64,000 nt of DNA, taken from the NCBI RefSeq assembly GCF_000023105.1, contig NC_012669.1, positions 3,287,025 to 3,351,024 on the forward strand. The letters are read 5' to 3'. Every line of letters starts with the position of its first letter. Positions within the stretch are counted from its first letter, which is position 1. Below are positions 53,282-62,009 of this stretch, piece by piece. The notes beneath the pieces are model-generated. The model saw only the letters and a program-made list of their open reading frames with translations. It searched no databases and had not been told where the DNA came from. The position numbers and the translations under genes are program-made. The DNA is from Beutenbergia cavernae DSM 12333. GTDB lineage: Bacteria; Actinomycetota; Actinomycetes; Actinomycetales; Beutenbergiaceae.

Positions 53282-54439
53282 TCAGTCGGCGACGCCCGCG
53301 TCGATCTCCTCCTGCGTCCAGTACCCCGTGTCCACGAGGGCCTCGGTGATGTTGTCGGCCGTGACGACCTCGACCTCGAGCAGGTAGGACGGGACGACGA
53401 GCACGCCGTTGTCGTACGACTCCGTGTCGTTCGCCTCCGGCTCCTCGCCCGCGAGGAACGCCTCGGCGGCGACGATCGCCTGCTCCGCCAGCAGCCGGGT
53501 GTCCTTGAAGATCGTCGAGAACTGGACGTCGTCCTGGATGAGCTTCACGGACGCGATCTCGGCGTCCTGACCGGTGACGACGGGAAGACCCTCGGTGAGG
53601 CCGGGGCCCATGCCGACACCCTGGAGCGCGGTGATGATGCCGCGGGAGAGGCCGTCGTACGGCGCGAGGACGCCGTGCAGCTCGGTCCCGTCGGAGTACG
53701 CAGCGGTGAGCAGGTCCTCCATGCGGCGCTGCGCCGTCTCCTGCTGCCACCGGAGGATCGCCGCCTGCTCGATGTCCGTCTGACCGGACGGGACGACGAG
53801 CGTGCCGTCGTCGAGGTACGGCTGGAGGACCGACATGGCGCCGTTCCAGAAGAAGTGCGCGTTGTTGTCGTCCAGCGACCCGGCGAACAGCTCGACGTTG
53901 AACGGGCCGGCGGCGTCGCCCTCGGACCCGTCGGCGTTCAGCACGCCCAGGCCGACGAGCAGCGACGTCGCCTGCTCCACCCCGACCTGGAAGTTGTCGA
54001 ACGTCACGTAGAAGTCGACGTTCTCGCTGTCCCGGATGAGCCGGTCGTAGGAGATCACCGGGATGTCGGCCGCCGCGGCCGCCTCGAGCTGCCCGGTGAG
54101 CGCCGTGCCGTCGATCGCCGCGATGATGAGGACGTCGGCGCCCTGAGTGATCATCTGGTCGATCTGCTGCGACTGGGTCGGGATGTCGTCGTTGGCGAAC
54201 TGCAGGTCGACCTCGTAGCCGAGGTCCGACAGCCCGGCCTCGACGGCCTCGCCGTCCTGGATCCACCGCTCCGAGGTCTGGGTCGGCATCGAGACGCCGA
54301 CCAGCACGTCCTCCGCGGCGGGAGCCTCGCCGCCGCCGTCCTCCGTGGGGTCCTCGCCGCTGCCGGCCCCGCCCCCCGAGCACGCGGCCAGGCCCAGCAC
54401 GACTGCCGTGCCGAGTGCCGCGAATCCGAACTTCCGCAT
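53282..54439 (-). CDS. Sugar-binding lipoprotein, ChvE/MmsE type
   Basis: Captures monosaccharides for the importer. Lipoprotein signal MRKFGFAALGTAVVLGLAACSGG with Cys 20, acidic linker, then VGVSMPTQTSERWIQDGEAV, ADVLIIAAIDGTAL, YVTFDNFQVGVEQA and GVLAPYDGLSRGIITAL, matching ChvE. 385 aa. AAGGAG lies upstream of the ATG. First gene of binding protein-ATPase-permease-ROK-lone ATPase. Confidence 0.94.
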   Translation of the reverse strand: MRKFGFAALGTAVVLGLAACSGGGAGSGEDPTEDGGGEAPAAEDVLVGVSMPTQTSERWIQDGEAVEAGLSDLGYEVDLQFANDDIPTQSQQIDQMITQGADVLIIAAIDGTALTGQLEAAAAADIPVISYDRLIRDSENVDFYVTFDNFQVGVEQATSLLVGLGVLNADGSEGDAAGPFNVELFAGSLDDNNAHFFWNGAMSVLQPYLDDGTLVVPSGQTDIEQAAILRWQQETAQRRMEDLLTAAYSDGTELHGVLAPYDGLSRGIITALQGVGMGPGLTEGLPVVTGQDAEIASVKLIQDDVQFSTIFKDTRLLAEQAIVAAEAFLAGEEPEANDTESYDNGVLVVPSYLLEVEVVTADNITEALVDTGYWTQEEIDAGVAD

Positions 54440-54565
54440 GCTGTGCTCCTTCGTCGTCGAAAGGACTACGTGCCGCCCGGCACGGGGCGTGCCGCCTAGC
54501 CGGGGTACGGCGTCGCCGACCGGGTCGGAACGTCACCGTTCCGAGCCGCTGGCCGACAGCGACAC

Positions 54566-54595
54566 ACTCTCCATCCGTTCACTTCTCGAAGTCAA
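54566..54595 (-). promoter_or_regulatory. Promoter with overlapping palindrome for the monosaccharide importer operon
   Basis: Minus strand: TTGACT (54590-54595), 18-bp spacer, GAGAGT (54566-54571). The inverted repeat ACTTC-TC-GAAGT (54581-54592) covers the end of the -35 and the spacer, a position suited to a repressor such as the ROK protein. The remaining leader of about 130 bp shows nothing else. Confidence 0.45.
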
Positions 54596-54659
54596 GGGGT
54601 CAGATGGAGCAGGAGGTCACAGCTCGGTCACGATCTGCGGGCACAAGGGCCCGATAACG

Positions 54660-54694
54660 CCGCGACCCCTGGGGACAGAGCCCAGGGGTCGCGG
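54660..54694 (-). terminator. Strong hairpin terminator
   Basis: Perfect 14-bp arms CCGCGACCCCTGGG / CCCAGGGGTCGCGG around a 7-nt loop, 42 nt past the stop of the two-helix membrane gene and upstream of the sugar-importer promoter. T-poor tail on the minus strand, so termination may rely on stem stability. Confidence 0.75.
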
Positions 54695-54716
54695 TGGTTG
54701 TCTTCGAGGCGCGTAC

Positions 54717-57700
54717 TCAGCGCTTGCGGTGAGCGCTCAGGCGCCGGGCCACTGCCCGGGCTGGGGCGCGGACGGCGCCGGGGCCGCCACACCGAGCTGC
54801 TGGCGGACCTTCCTCTCGGCCGTTCCCATCTGGATGGCACCACGGATCGCGTAGACGACGCCGACGAGGGGGAGGGCCCAGAACACCGAGAAGCGACCGC
54901 CGGCAGGCGTGCTGGCGTACGAGACGACGGTGATGACGACGCCCACGACGACGAGGCCGACGCCGATGAGGATCTGCTTGAGGCCGCTCGACCGGACCTG
55001 CGTGATCGCGGCCTGGACGTCGGCCTCGCTGGCTGTACCCGGGGTGCCCGCGTAGGGCGACTGACCGGCGTCGGTGCCCGCGTACGGCACCGCAGGAGTC
55101 GGTGCCATCGACGTCGGCGCCGCCGGGGACGCGCTCGTGACGGGCGGCGCGGCGGGCGTTCCGTCGGCGTTCAGCCAGAGGTTCCAGCCGGGAGGGGCCG
55201 GCGGCCAGCTCGGGTCCGGCTGCCAGCCCGGGGGCGGGGTCCACCCCGCGGGGGGGACGGGCCAGCCTGGTGCGGGGTTGAAACGCGCGTCGCTCACGGC
55301 CGGTGAGCCTACTCCCGGCCGCGAGCGGCGGGGGCACTCGCCGATGGGGACATCTCCCCGACGCGCGTGCGTACCGCAGCGTGACGATCTGGAACGGCCG
55401 CAACGCAAGATCCACGGCGCCGTCGTCCGCCACCGTGACGCCGGGCGCCTCTGCGTCGCGCTCCAGCAGGTCCGTCGCGCGGGCACCGGCGACGGCGAAC
55501 GTCGGCGTGACCCGCGCGCTCGCCCGGCCGCCGCGCGACTCGTACAGCCGCACGACGACGTCGCCGCTCCCGTCCCGGGCCAGCTTCACGGCCTCGACGA
55601 CGACGGCGGGGTCGCTCACCCGCAGCAGCGGCTCCACCTCGCTCGCCCCGCGCACGCGGCGCAGCGGCAGGTTGATCCGGTAGCCCTCCTCGACGGCGTC
55701 GGCGATCTCGGCGCCGACGACGAGCGAGCTGCGCAGCACGTGCTCGCCCTGGTCGGCGTCCGGGTCGGGGAACATCGGCGCGCGCAGGAGCGACTGCCGC
55801 ACGAGCGTCGTCGTCCCGCCGTCCTCCCGCGTGGTCCGCGTGATGTCGTGCCCGTACGTCTGGTCGTTCCCGACGGCGACGCCGTAGCCCGGCTCTCCGA
55901 CGTGCACCCAGCGATGCGCGACGGTCTCGAACCGCGCGTGGTCCCATGACGTGTTGACGGCCGTCGCGCGGTGGACGTGACCGAACTGGATCTCGGACGT
56001 CGCCCGGTCGGCGTGCACGTCGAGCGCGAACGCGAGCTTGAGCAGCTTGCGCCGCTCGCGCCAGTCGACGCTCGTCGTCAGGTCGAGCACGGCGGCCTCG
56101 GGCCGGAGGACGAACCGCTGCACGAGGCGGGACGTGCCGTAGGACCGCGCCACCTCGACGCCCACGGCGCCCGGCTCGCCGTCGACGTCGTCGAGCACCG
56201 TGACGGCATCGACGTCGACGAGGTCCGTGACGTCCCTGCGGTAGTGCTCGTCGATGTCCCACGCCTCCCACTCGTTCGGGATGTCGCGGTGCACCTGGAG
56301 CAGCCCGGCCACGGAGCCCGGGGCGAGCACCTCCCGGTCGGCGGCCAGGTCGCGCACCGACGTCACGAGACCGCGGGCGTCGACGCGGACGCGGATGCGG
56401 CCGTTGTCCAGCACCACGTCGTCGCCCTCGCGGGTGAGCGCGGCACCGGAAGCAGGCGCTGCCGGCGCAGTGGCTCCGCCGAGCGCCGGCACACCCTCCC
56501 GCGCGAACGGTCCGGCGTTGACGACGACGTCCCGCTCGCCGTCGCCGGCCACCGTCGCGATCGCCGTGGCGATCATCTGCTCCAGCTCCGCCGCGATCTC
56601 GGCGTAGTTGCGCTCCGCCTCGCGGTGCACCCACGCGATCGACGAGCCGGGGAGGATGTCGTGGAACTGCTGGAGCAGGACCAGCCGCCACAGCCGCTGC
56701 AGCGCCTCGTACGGGTACGCCGCCCCGGTGCGCACCGTCGCCGTCGACGCCCACAGCTCCGCCTCACGCAGGAGGTGCTCGCTGCGACGGTTGCCCGCCT
56801 TCGTGCGGTGCTGCGACGTGTACGTCCCGCGGTGGTACTCCAGGTACAGCTCACCGGACCAGACCGGCGGGCGGCTGTACTCGGCCCGGGCGACGTCGAA
56901 GAACTCCGCCGGGGAGGACAGGACGACGCGCGGGGAGCCCTCGAGGTCGGCGGTGCGGCGCGCGGCGGCGACCATCTCCCGGGTGGGCCCGCCGCCGCCG
57001 TCGCCGTGCCCGAACGGCGCCAGCGAGGTGTTCGCGCGACCCTTCTCGGCGTACTGCCGCTGCGCGCGGGCGAGCTCCTCGCCGGACAGCGACGCGTTGT
57101 ACGTGTCGACGGGCGGGAAGTGGGTGAAGATCCGGCTCCCGTCCGTGCCCTCCCAGTCGAACGTGTGGTGCGGCATCGTGTTCGTGTCGTTCCACGAGAT
57201 CTTCTGCGTGAGGAAGAACTCCTTGCCCGCCGCGCGCGCGATCTGCGGCAGCGCACCCGAGTACCCGAAGGAGTCGGGCAGCCAGACGTCGCGCGGCTCC
57301 ACGCCGAGCTCGTCCATGAAGAAGCCCGTCCCCTCCACGAACTGCCGGGCCATGGCCTCGCTGCCGGGCATGTTCGTGTCGGACTCGACCCACATGCCGC
57401 CGACCGGCACGAACCGGCCCTCGCGCACGCGCTCCGCGATCCGCGCGAACAGCTCCGGGTAGTACTCCTGGATCCAGGCGTACTGCTGCGCGGAGGAGCA
57501 CGCGAACGTGAAGTCCGGGTCGGCGTCCATGAGCGCGAGCACGTTGGAGAACGTGCGCGCGCACTTGCGGACCGTCTCGCGGACCGGCCACAGCCACGCG
57601 GAGTCGATGTGGGCGTGGCCGACGGCGTGCACCCGGTGGGCGCTCGCGTACGCCGGGGAGGCGAGCACGCCGGCCAGCGCCGCCCGCCCGTCGCGGGCGG

Positions 57701-58424
57701 TGCCGGGCAGGTCCTCGGGGTCGACGGCGTCGAGCATGTTCTCGAGGGCGCGCAGGATCTCGGCCCGGCGCGGCAGGTCGGCGGGCAGCACGCGCATGAG
57801 GCCGTCGAGCGTCCACACGTCCTGCGCCAGCTCCCACGTCGGCACGTCGAGCAGGGCGATGTCCACGGCCTTGAGCGTGTAGATCGGGTCCGGCCCCGCC
57901 GTGGCCTTGTCGCCCATCGGCGTCGGACGCCACCACGAGCCGCCGGGCACGTCCGGGTTCGCGGCCGCCTCGACGTACACGTCGATCTCGCCACCCGGCC
58001 CGATCGTCAGCGGGACGTACTGGTTGAGCGGCTCGACCGCCTTGAGGATCGCCCCGTCCGGCGCGTACACCGTGCCCTCGGCCTGGAAGCCGGGTCCGGC
58101 ACCCGAGAAGCCGAGGTCGACGACGAGCTCCAGTCGGGAGAGCGCCGCGCCGTCGTCGTCGGTCGCCGCGAGCAGGTCGGCCCAGTGCGCGGGCACCGTC
58201 CCGGTCACGTGGAACCAGACGGTCCCCCACGGCTTCCCCCACGGCGTCCCGACCTCGAACGGCGTGTACTGCGCCTCGCGTGCCTGCGCGAACGGCACGG
58301 GCTCGTCCGGCACCTCCCAGGCGCTCACCGTCAGCTGGGCACGATCGCGATACGTGGCGGAGCTCAGCCAGCCCCGCACGAAGCGCTCGAGGCGCTGGGT
58401 GGTCCTGGTGGTCGTGTCGTGCAT
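54717..58424 (-). CDS. GH38 alpha-mannosidase, open frame extended through the next gene
   Basis: Cytoplasmic retaining alpha-mannosidase. HAVGHAHIDSAWLWPVRET (zinc site), VWLPDSFGYSGALPQIARA with the nucleophile Asp, WNDTNTMPHHTFDWEGTDG, QQFHDILPGSSIAWVHRE, and a C-terminal beta domain ending FQIVTLRYARA near residue 1017. GGGGAG precedes the ATG. Beyond about position 55370 the frame continues for some 215 Arg-rich residues across the membrane-protein gene; a neighbouring frame stops at 55309, the expected end. A one-base frameshift or lost stop is likely. No signal peptide; works with the sugar importer upstream and the divergent GH92 enzyme. Confidence 0.85.
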   Translation of the reverse strand: MHDTTTRTTQRLERFVRGWLSSATYRDRAQLTVSAWEVPDEPVPFAQAREAQYTPFEVGTPWGKPWGTVWFHVTGTVPAHWADLLAATDDDGAALSRLELVVDLGFSGAGPGFQAEGTVYAPDGAILKAVEPLNQYVPLTIGPGGEIDVYVEAAANPDVPGGSWWRPTPMGDKATAGPDPIYTLKAVDIALLDVPTWELAQDVWTLDGLMRVLPADLPRRAEILRALENMLDAVDPEDLPGTARDGRAALAGVLASPAYASAHRVHAVGHAHIDSAWLWPVRETVRKCARTFSNVLALMDADPDFTFACSSAQQYAWIQEYYPELFARIAERVREGRFVPVGGMWVESDTNMPGSEAMARQFVEGTGFFMDELGVEPRDVWLPDSFGYSGALPQIARAAGKEFFLTQKISWNDTNTMPHHTFDWEGTDGSRIFTHFPPVDTYNASLSGEELARAQRQYAEKGRANTSLAPFGHGDGGGGPTREMVAAARRTADLEGSPRVVLSSPAEFFDVARAEYSRPPVWSGELYLEYHRGTYTSQHRTKAGNRRSEHLLREAELWASTATVRTGAAYPYEALQRLWRLVLLQQFHDILPGSSIAWVHREAERNYAEIAAELEQMIATAIATVAGDGERDVVVNAGPFAREGVPALGGATAPAAPASGAALTREGDDVVLDNGRIRVRVDARGLVTSVRDLAADREVLAPGSVAGLLQVHRDIPNEWEAWDIDEHYRRDVTDLVDVDAVTVLDDVDGEPGAVGVEVARSYGTSRLVQRFVLRPEAAVLDLTTSVDWRERRKLLKLAFALDVHADRATSEIQFGHVHRATAVNTSWDHARFETVAHRWVHVGEPGYGVAVGNDQTYGHDITRTTREDGGTTTLVRQSLLRAPMFPDPDADQGEHVLRSSLVVGAEIADAVEEGYRINLPLRRVRGASEVEPLLRVSDPAVVVEAVKLARDGSGDVVVRLYESRGGRASARVTPTFAVAGARATDLLERDAEAPGVTVADDGAVDLALRPFQIVTLRYARASGRCPHRRVPPPLAAGSRLTGRERRAFQPRTRLARPPRGVDPAPGLAAGPELAAGPSRLEPLAERRRNARRAARHERVPGGADVDGTDSCGAVRGHRRRSVALRGHPGYSQRGRRPGRDHAGPVERPQADPHRRRPRRRGRRHHRRLVRQHACRRSLLGVLGPPPRRRRLRDPWCHPDGNGREEGPPAARCGGPGAVRAPARAVARRLSAHRKR
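54737..55297 (-). CDS. Small membrane protein with Trp/Pro-rich N-terminus
   Basis: No function known. N-terminal half is a Pro/Trp repeat (PGWPVPPAGWTPPPGWQPDP...WNLWLNADG) like those that precede DUF2510 or helper domains in actinomycete membrane proteins, then two helices (LKQILIGVGLVVVGVVITVVSYAS; VFWALPLVGVVYAIRGAIQMG). 186 aa, GTG start. It lies entirely inside the open frame of the GH38 gene but in another frame of the same strand; codon structure and helices show that this frame is the real one here. Confidence 0.8.
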   Translation of the reverse strand: MSDARFNPAPGWPVPPAGWTPPPGWQPDPSWPPAPPGWNLWLNADGTPAAPPVTSASPAAPTSMAPTPAVPYAGTDAGQSPYAGTPGTASEADVQAAITQVRSSGLKQILIGVGLVVVGVVITVVSYASTPAGGRFSVFWALPLVGVVYAIRGAIQMGTAERKVRQQLGVAAPAPSAPQPGQWPGA

Positions 58425-58541
58425 GGTTCTCCCCACGGGGGCACGTTGGCCCCCGGTTGTCGTCGGGCGGAGGTTCGACGCGGAGCCGGTGGTCGGCACC
58501 GCTGCGTGCATGGCCGCGAGCAGGCGCGGCGTTCGACATAT

Positions 58542-58553
58542 CGAATCGATTCG
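58542..58553. promoter_or_regulatory. LacI-type operator palindrome before the GH38 gene
   Basis: CGAATCGATTCG is a perfect 12-bp palindrome with central CG, the typical LacI-family operator form, lying in the 191-bp gap between the binding-protein stop and the GH38 start. It suggests separate, sugar-inducible transcription of the mannosidase. No LacI regulator gene lies within the window. Confidence 0.55.
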
Positions 58554-58615
58554 TGCGCCGTCAGCCTAGCGCCGTCGCGGCGGGCGGAAGCACCCGCCCA
58601 CCGCGACGGACGGCG

Positions 58616-59968
58616 TCAGGCTCCGGTGGTCCCGAAGCCCGGCGGGAGCTCGAACGGGCAGTACAGGTCCATCTGCGGCGTGACCCGCGCCTGCGCACGT
58701 TCCGCGGCCGTCTGCGCGTCGGCGGAACCGATGAGCACGCTCTGCTGCGCCTGCACCAGGGAGTCCCAGAACAGCGACCCGATCGGCAGCGGCGGGCGCG
58801 ACGTCGAGAACTCCAGCTGGTCGGCGAAGAAGCTGAGGTTCTGGTCGAACCCTTCCGGGTCCGCGAGCACGTCCAGGTGCGTCGGGATCTTCTTGAGCGG
58901 AGTCATCGCGATCCGCTGCCCGGGGGCACCGCAGTAGAACTTGATGAACTCCCACACGGCCGGCGAGAGCGACGAGCCGCGCGGCGCCACCAGCGAGAAG
59001 CCACCCGACCACGTGTACGGGTCGTCCCCCTCGTTCCACAGCGGAAGGTACGTGAACCCGTAGTCCAGGTCGGGCACGTACGTCGCGATCGAGTTGATCG
59101 TGAACGGGCCGGAGATCTGCATCCCCTGCTGACCGCCGAAGAACGACGTCTGTGCCGGCGGGGCGTTCGGCGGCTGGTACGTCGCCTTGAACGCGTCGAC
59201 GCGCGGGTAGTCCATCTCGCGCGCCCACGTGTAGAAGGAGTCGAGCACGCCGACCACCTCGTCGGAGCTGACGTCGACGGCGCACGTCGCGTCGTCGAAG
59301 AACACCGCACCCTTGCCGAACATCCAGGTGAGCGCCCACCCCTCGGCGTCCCAGGGGATGAGGCCGAGACGCGTGTAGTTGCCCCGGTCGTCCTCCTGGG
59401 CGATCTGGCCGTTCATCTCCAGGACCCGGTCGAGCGTCACCGGCCCGTTGGACGGGTCGAGCTCGTCCGGGTCGAGCCCGGAGTCCGCCAGCGTCGTCCG
59501 GTTGTAGAACACGCCGCGGGAGTCCGTGTCGAACGGCAGGCCGTAGATCTGCCCGTCGTAGCGCAGCTCGTTGAGCGCGAACGGCATCCACTGGTCGAGG
59601 AAGTCGTCGTTCTCGTGCTGCGCGATGAGCGGGTCCAGGGGTTCCAGGAGCCCGAGCGAGGCGTACTGCGCCACGGCGAATCGGTCCATGAGCCACAGGT
59701 CCGGCGCGGTGCCGCCGCGGACCGCGGTGATGGCCGCCGTCGCGTCGCCGGTCCCGGTCGAGGGCACGAGGCTCTGGCTCACCGTCACCGACGGGTTCTC
59801 GGCCGTGAACGCGTCCACGATCTGCTGCTGGGCCTCGGCCTCGACGCCGCCCATGCCCCAGAGCCGGACCTCGTTGGGACCGCTGCCCGACCGGTTCGCG
59901 CACCCGGTGATGAGCGCGCCGGCGCCGGCAGCGCCGGTGAGAGCGAGGAAGGTACGTCTGTCGATCAC
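58616..59968 (-). CDS. Sugar ABC importer binding protein, Tat-type lipoprotein
   Basis: Family 1 solute-binding protein. The N-terminus MIDRRTFLALTGAAGAGALITGC holds both a twin-arginine motif (DRRTFLAL) and a lipobox with Cys near residue 23, so it is exported folded. Mature part: VRGGTAPDLWLMDRFAVAQY, YGLPFDTDSRGVFYNRTTL, WSGGFSLVAPRG. 450 aa. GTG start in a GTGA overlap with the permease stop. Likely ligand is a mannose-containing oligosaccharide, inferred from the mannosidases around it. Confidence 0.92.
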   Translation of the reverse strand: MIDRRTFLALTGAAGAGALITGCANRSGSGPNEVRLWGMGGVEAEAQQQIVDAFTAENPSVTVSQSLVPSTGTGDATAAITAVRGGTAPDLWLMDRFAVAQYASLGLLEPLDPLIAQHENDDFLDQWMPFALNELRYDGQIYGLPFDTDSRGVFYNRTTLADSGLDPDELDPSNGPVTLDRVLEMNGQIAQEDDRGNYTRLGLIPWDAEGWALTWMFGKGAVFFDDATCAVDVSSDEVVGVLDSFYTWAREMDYPRVDAFKATYQPPNAPPAQTSFFGGQQGMQISGPFTINSIATYVPDLDYGFTYLPLWNEGDDPYTWSGGFSLVAPRGSSLSPAVWEFIKFYCGAPGQRIAMTPLKKIPTHLDVLADPEGFDQNLSFFADQLEFSTSRPPLPIGSLFWDSLVQAQQSVLIGSADAQTAAERAQARVTPQMDLYCPFELPPGFGTTGA

Positions 59969-60891
59969 TTGAACCCTCCGATGGTGATGCCACTGATGAA
60001 GTAGCGCTGGAAGACGAAGAACAGGACGATCAGCGGCAGGATCACCAGGAACGACGCCGCCATGAGCAGGTTGAAGCTGATGTCCTGCGCGTTCGTCATG
60101 CGGAACACCTGCATCCCGATGGACAGGGTCTGGACGTTGGTCTCCTGCAGGTAGATGAGCGGTCCCATGAAGTCGTTCCACGCACCGACGGCGGAGAAGA
60201 TCGCGACGGCGGTGAGCGCCGGGCGGGCCGACGGGAACACGATGCGCCACGCGATCCGCCACTCGCTGGCGCCGTCCACGCGCGCGGCGTTGAGCATGTC
60301 CTGAGGAACTTGCAGCAGGAACTGTCTCAGCAGGAACGTGAAGAATGCGGACGCGAACATGTTCGGCACGATGAGCGGCAGCCAGGTGTTCACCCAGCCG
60401 AGGTTGGCCCACAGGTCGAACATCGGGATGAGCGTGATGGGGAACGGCAGGAACAGCGTGGCGATGACGATGTAGAAGACCTTGTCCCGGCCGCGCCACT
60501 CGATGCACCCGAACCCGTACGCGACGACGAAGTTCGCGATGACGGCGAGGATCACCGACGAGACGGTGATCACCGTGGTGTTGCGGAAGAACAGCCAGAA
60601 CGGCATGGCCGCGATCGCCTGCGAGAAGTTCTCCCACATCGGCGACGACGGCCAGAGCGTCGGCGGGTAGATCGCGAGCTCCTCGTTGCTCTTGAGCGCC
60701 GAGGCGACCATCCAGTAGAGCGGCGTGAGGAAGAGCAGGCTCAGTGCGATGAGCACGATCCGCGACGTGACGGACGAGTACCACTTCTGCCGTGAGCCGT
60801 CGGCGCGGCGGCCGCGCCGGTCCGGGGGCGGCGCGTCGGCGAGCACGTCGCCCGTGAGCTGCCGCGTGGCCTGAGTCGATTGCAGTGCCAT
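59965..60891 (-). CDS. Sugar ABC importer permease, MalG-like
   Basis: Six-helix permease; EAA loop QDMLNAARVDGASEWRIAWR near residue 194 and C-terminal FQRYFISGITIGGFK. 308 aa with a charged 40-residue N-terminal tail. 10 nt after the first permease; overlaps the binding-protein start. No ATPase gene in the operon, so a shared MsiK-like ATPase is presumed. Confidence 0.94.
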   Translation of the reverse strand: MALQSTQATRQLTGDVLADAPPPDRRGRRADGSRQKWYSSVTSRIVLIALSLLFLTPLYWMVASALKSNEELAIYPPTLWPSSPMWENFSQAIAAMPFWLFFRNTTVITVSSVILAVIANFVVAYGFGCIEWRGRDKVFYIVIATLFLPFPITLIPMFDLWANLGWVNTWLPLIVPNMFASAFFTFLLRQFLLQVPQDMLNAARVDGASEWRIAWRIVFPSARPALTAVAIFSAVGAWNDFMGPLIYLQETNVQTLSIGMQVFRMTNAQDISFNLLMAASFLVILPLIVLFFVFQRYFISGITIGGFK

Positions 60892-60901
60892 GGTTCCTCC
60901 C

Positions 60902-61864
60902 TCAGCCCGCGGACACGTCGTAGTGGACGAACCGGCGTGACAGCCAGTACACGAGCCCGGCCAGCGCGATCCCGACGACGAACAGGAGCACAGCGAGCGC
61001 CGAGGCGTACCCGAGCTGGGCGTAGCTGAACGCGTTCTTGTACAGGTAGAGCATGTAGAACAACGTCCCGTTGTCCGGGCCGCCGGCGCCGTTCGTCAGG
61101 ACGTAGGCCTCCGTGAAGATCTGCAACGCCCCGGAGATGCCGGTGATGAGGTTGAACAGGATCACCGGTGACAGCAGCGGCAGGGTGATCGACCGGAACT
61201 GGCGCCATGCGCTCGCGCCGTCGACGCGCGCTGCCTCGTAGAGCGTCACCGGGATGTTGCGGAGCCCGGCGAGATAGATGAGGGCTGCATTGCCCGCACC
61301 CAGCTGAGCCATGAGGACGATGACGATCTTCGCCGTCGTCGGCTCGCCGAGCAGGTTGACGTTCTCCCCGCCGAAGATCGACAGCACCTGGTTGAACAGG
61401 CCGAACTGGGGGTTGACGAACACGATGAAGATGAACGACATCGCGAACGCCGGCACCAGGGACGGCACGTACAGCGCCGTCCGATACACCGCGACCTCGC
61501 GCACGTTCCGGTTCATCGCCATCGCGAGAACCAGCGCGACGACGAGGCCGATCGGCACCGCGAGGCCCGCATAGAAGAGCGTGTTCCGCACCGAGATCCC
61601 GGTGAGCGGGTCGGCGAACGCCGTGATGTAGTTCCCGAGACCCACCCACACCGGTGTCTGCATGCCGGAGTAGCGCGTCAACGAGATGACAAGCGAGTAC
61701 ACCAGCGGATACAGGACGAAGACGAGCACGCCCACGAGCCAGGGGGAGATGAACAGCAGGCCCAGCCTGAGCTGGCGCCTTTCCCGGGCCGACCAGGGTC
61801 GTCGATGCTCCTTCGCTCCCCGGACGGCACGCGCCGCCGGGGCTGTTGCTGTGGCCGTGACCAT
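60902..61864 (-). CDS. Sugar ABC importer permease, MalF-like
   Basis: First gene of the permease-permease-binding protein-GH38 set. Six helices; EAA loop LYEAARVDGASAWRQFRSIT near residue 220. ATG with AAGGAG 4 nt upstream gives 320 aa; the longer in-frame reading crosses the promoter region. Divergent from the GH92 gene. Confidence 0.94.
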   Translation of the reverse strand: MVTATATAPAARAVRGAKEHRRPWSARERRQLRLGLLFISPWLVGVLVFVLYPLVYSLVISLTRYSGMQTPVWVGLGNYITAFADPLTGISVRNTLFYAGLAVPIGLVVALVLAMAMNRNVREVAVYRTALYVPSLVPAFAMSFIFIVFVNPQFGLFNQVLSIFGGENVNLLGEPTTAKIVIVLMAQLGAGNAALIYLAGLRNIPVTLYEAARVDGASAWRQFRSITLPLLSPVILFNLITGISGALQIFTEAYVLTNGAGGPDNGTLFYMLYLYKNAFSYAQLGYASALAVLLFVVGIALAGLVYWLSRRFVHYDVSAG

Positions 61865-61897
61865 GTCGCTCCTTCGCGCCGAGGATCGGTGTGTGGG

Positions 61898-61926
61898 ACT
61901 ATGGCACCAACCACGCCACCTGACAA
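61898..61926 (-). promoter_or_regulatory. Promoter of the mannoside importer operon
   Basis: Minus strand TTGTCA (-35, 61921-61926), 17-bp spacer, CATAGT (-10, 61898-61903), about 34 nt before the permease ATG. The -35 overlaps that of the divergent GH92 promoter, so one regulator could control both. Confidence 0.6.
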
Positions 61927-61948
61927 GATCACTCGCGTAAATTATATT
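61920..61948 (+). promoter_or_regulatory. Promoter of the GH92 gene
   Basis: CTGACA (61920-61925), 17-bp spacer, TATATT (61943-61948): a strong consensus-like promoter in an AT-rich patch that is exceptional for this DNA. Its predicted start point, near 61955, lies past the ATG at 61953, which argues for translation from the downstream GTG. Confidence 0.65.
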
Positions 61949-62009
61949 GAATATGCCTTCCCCTCGAGCCTCGCTCGCCGCCGTCGCCGACCACCACGAG
62001 GACGCTGCT

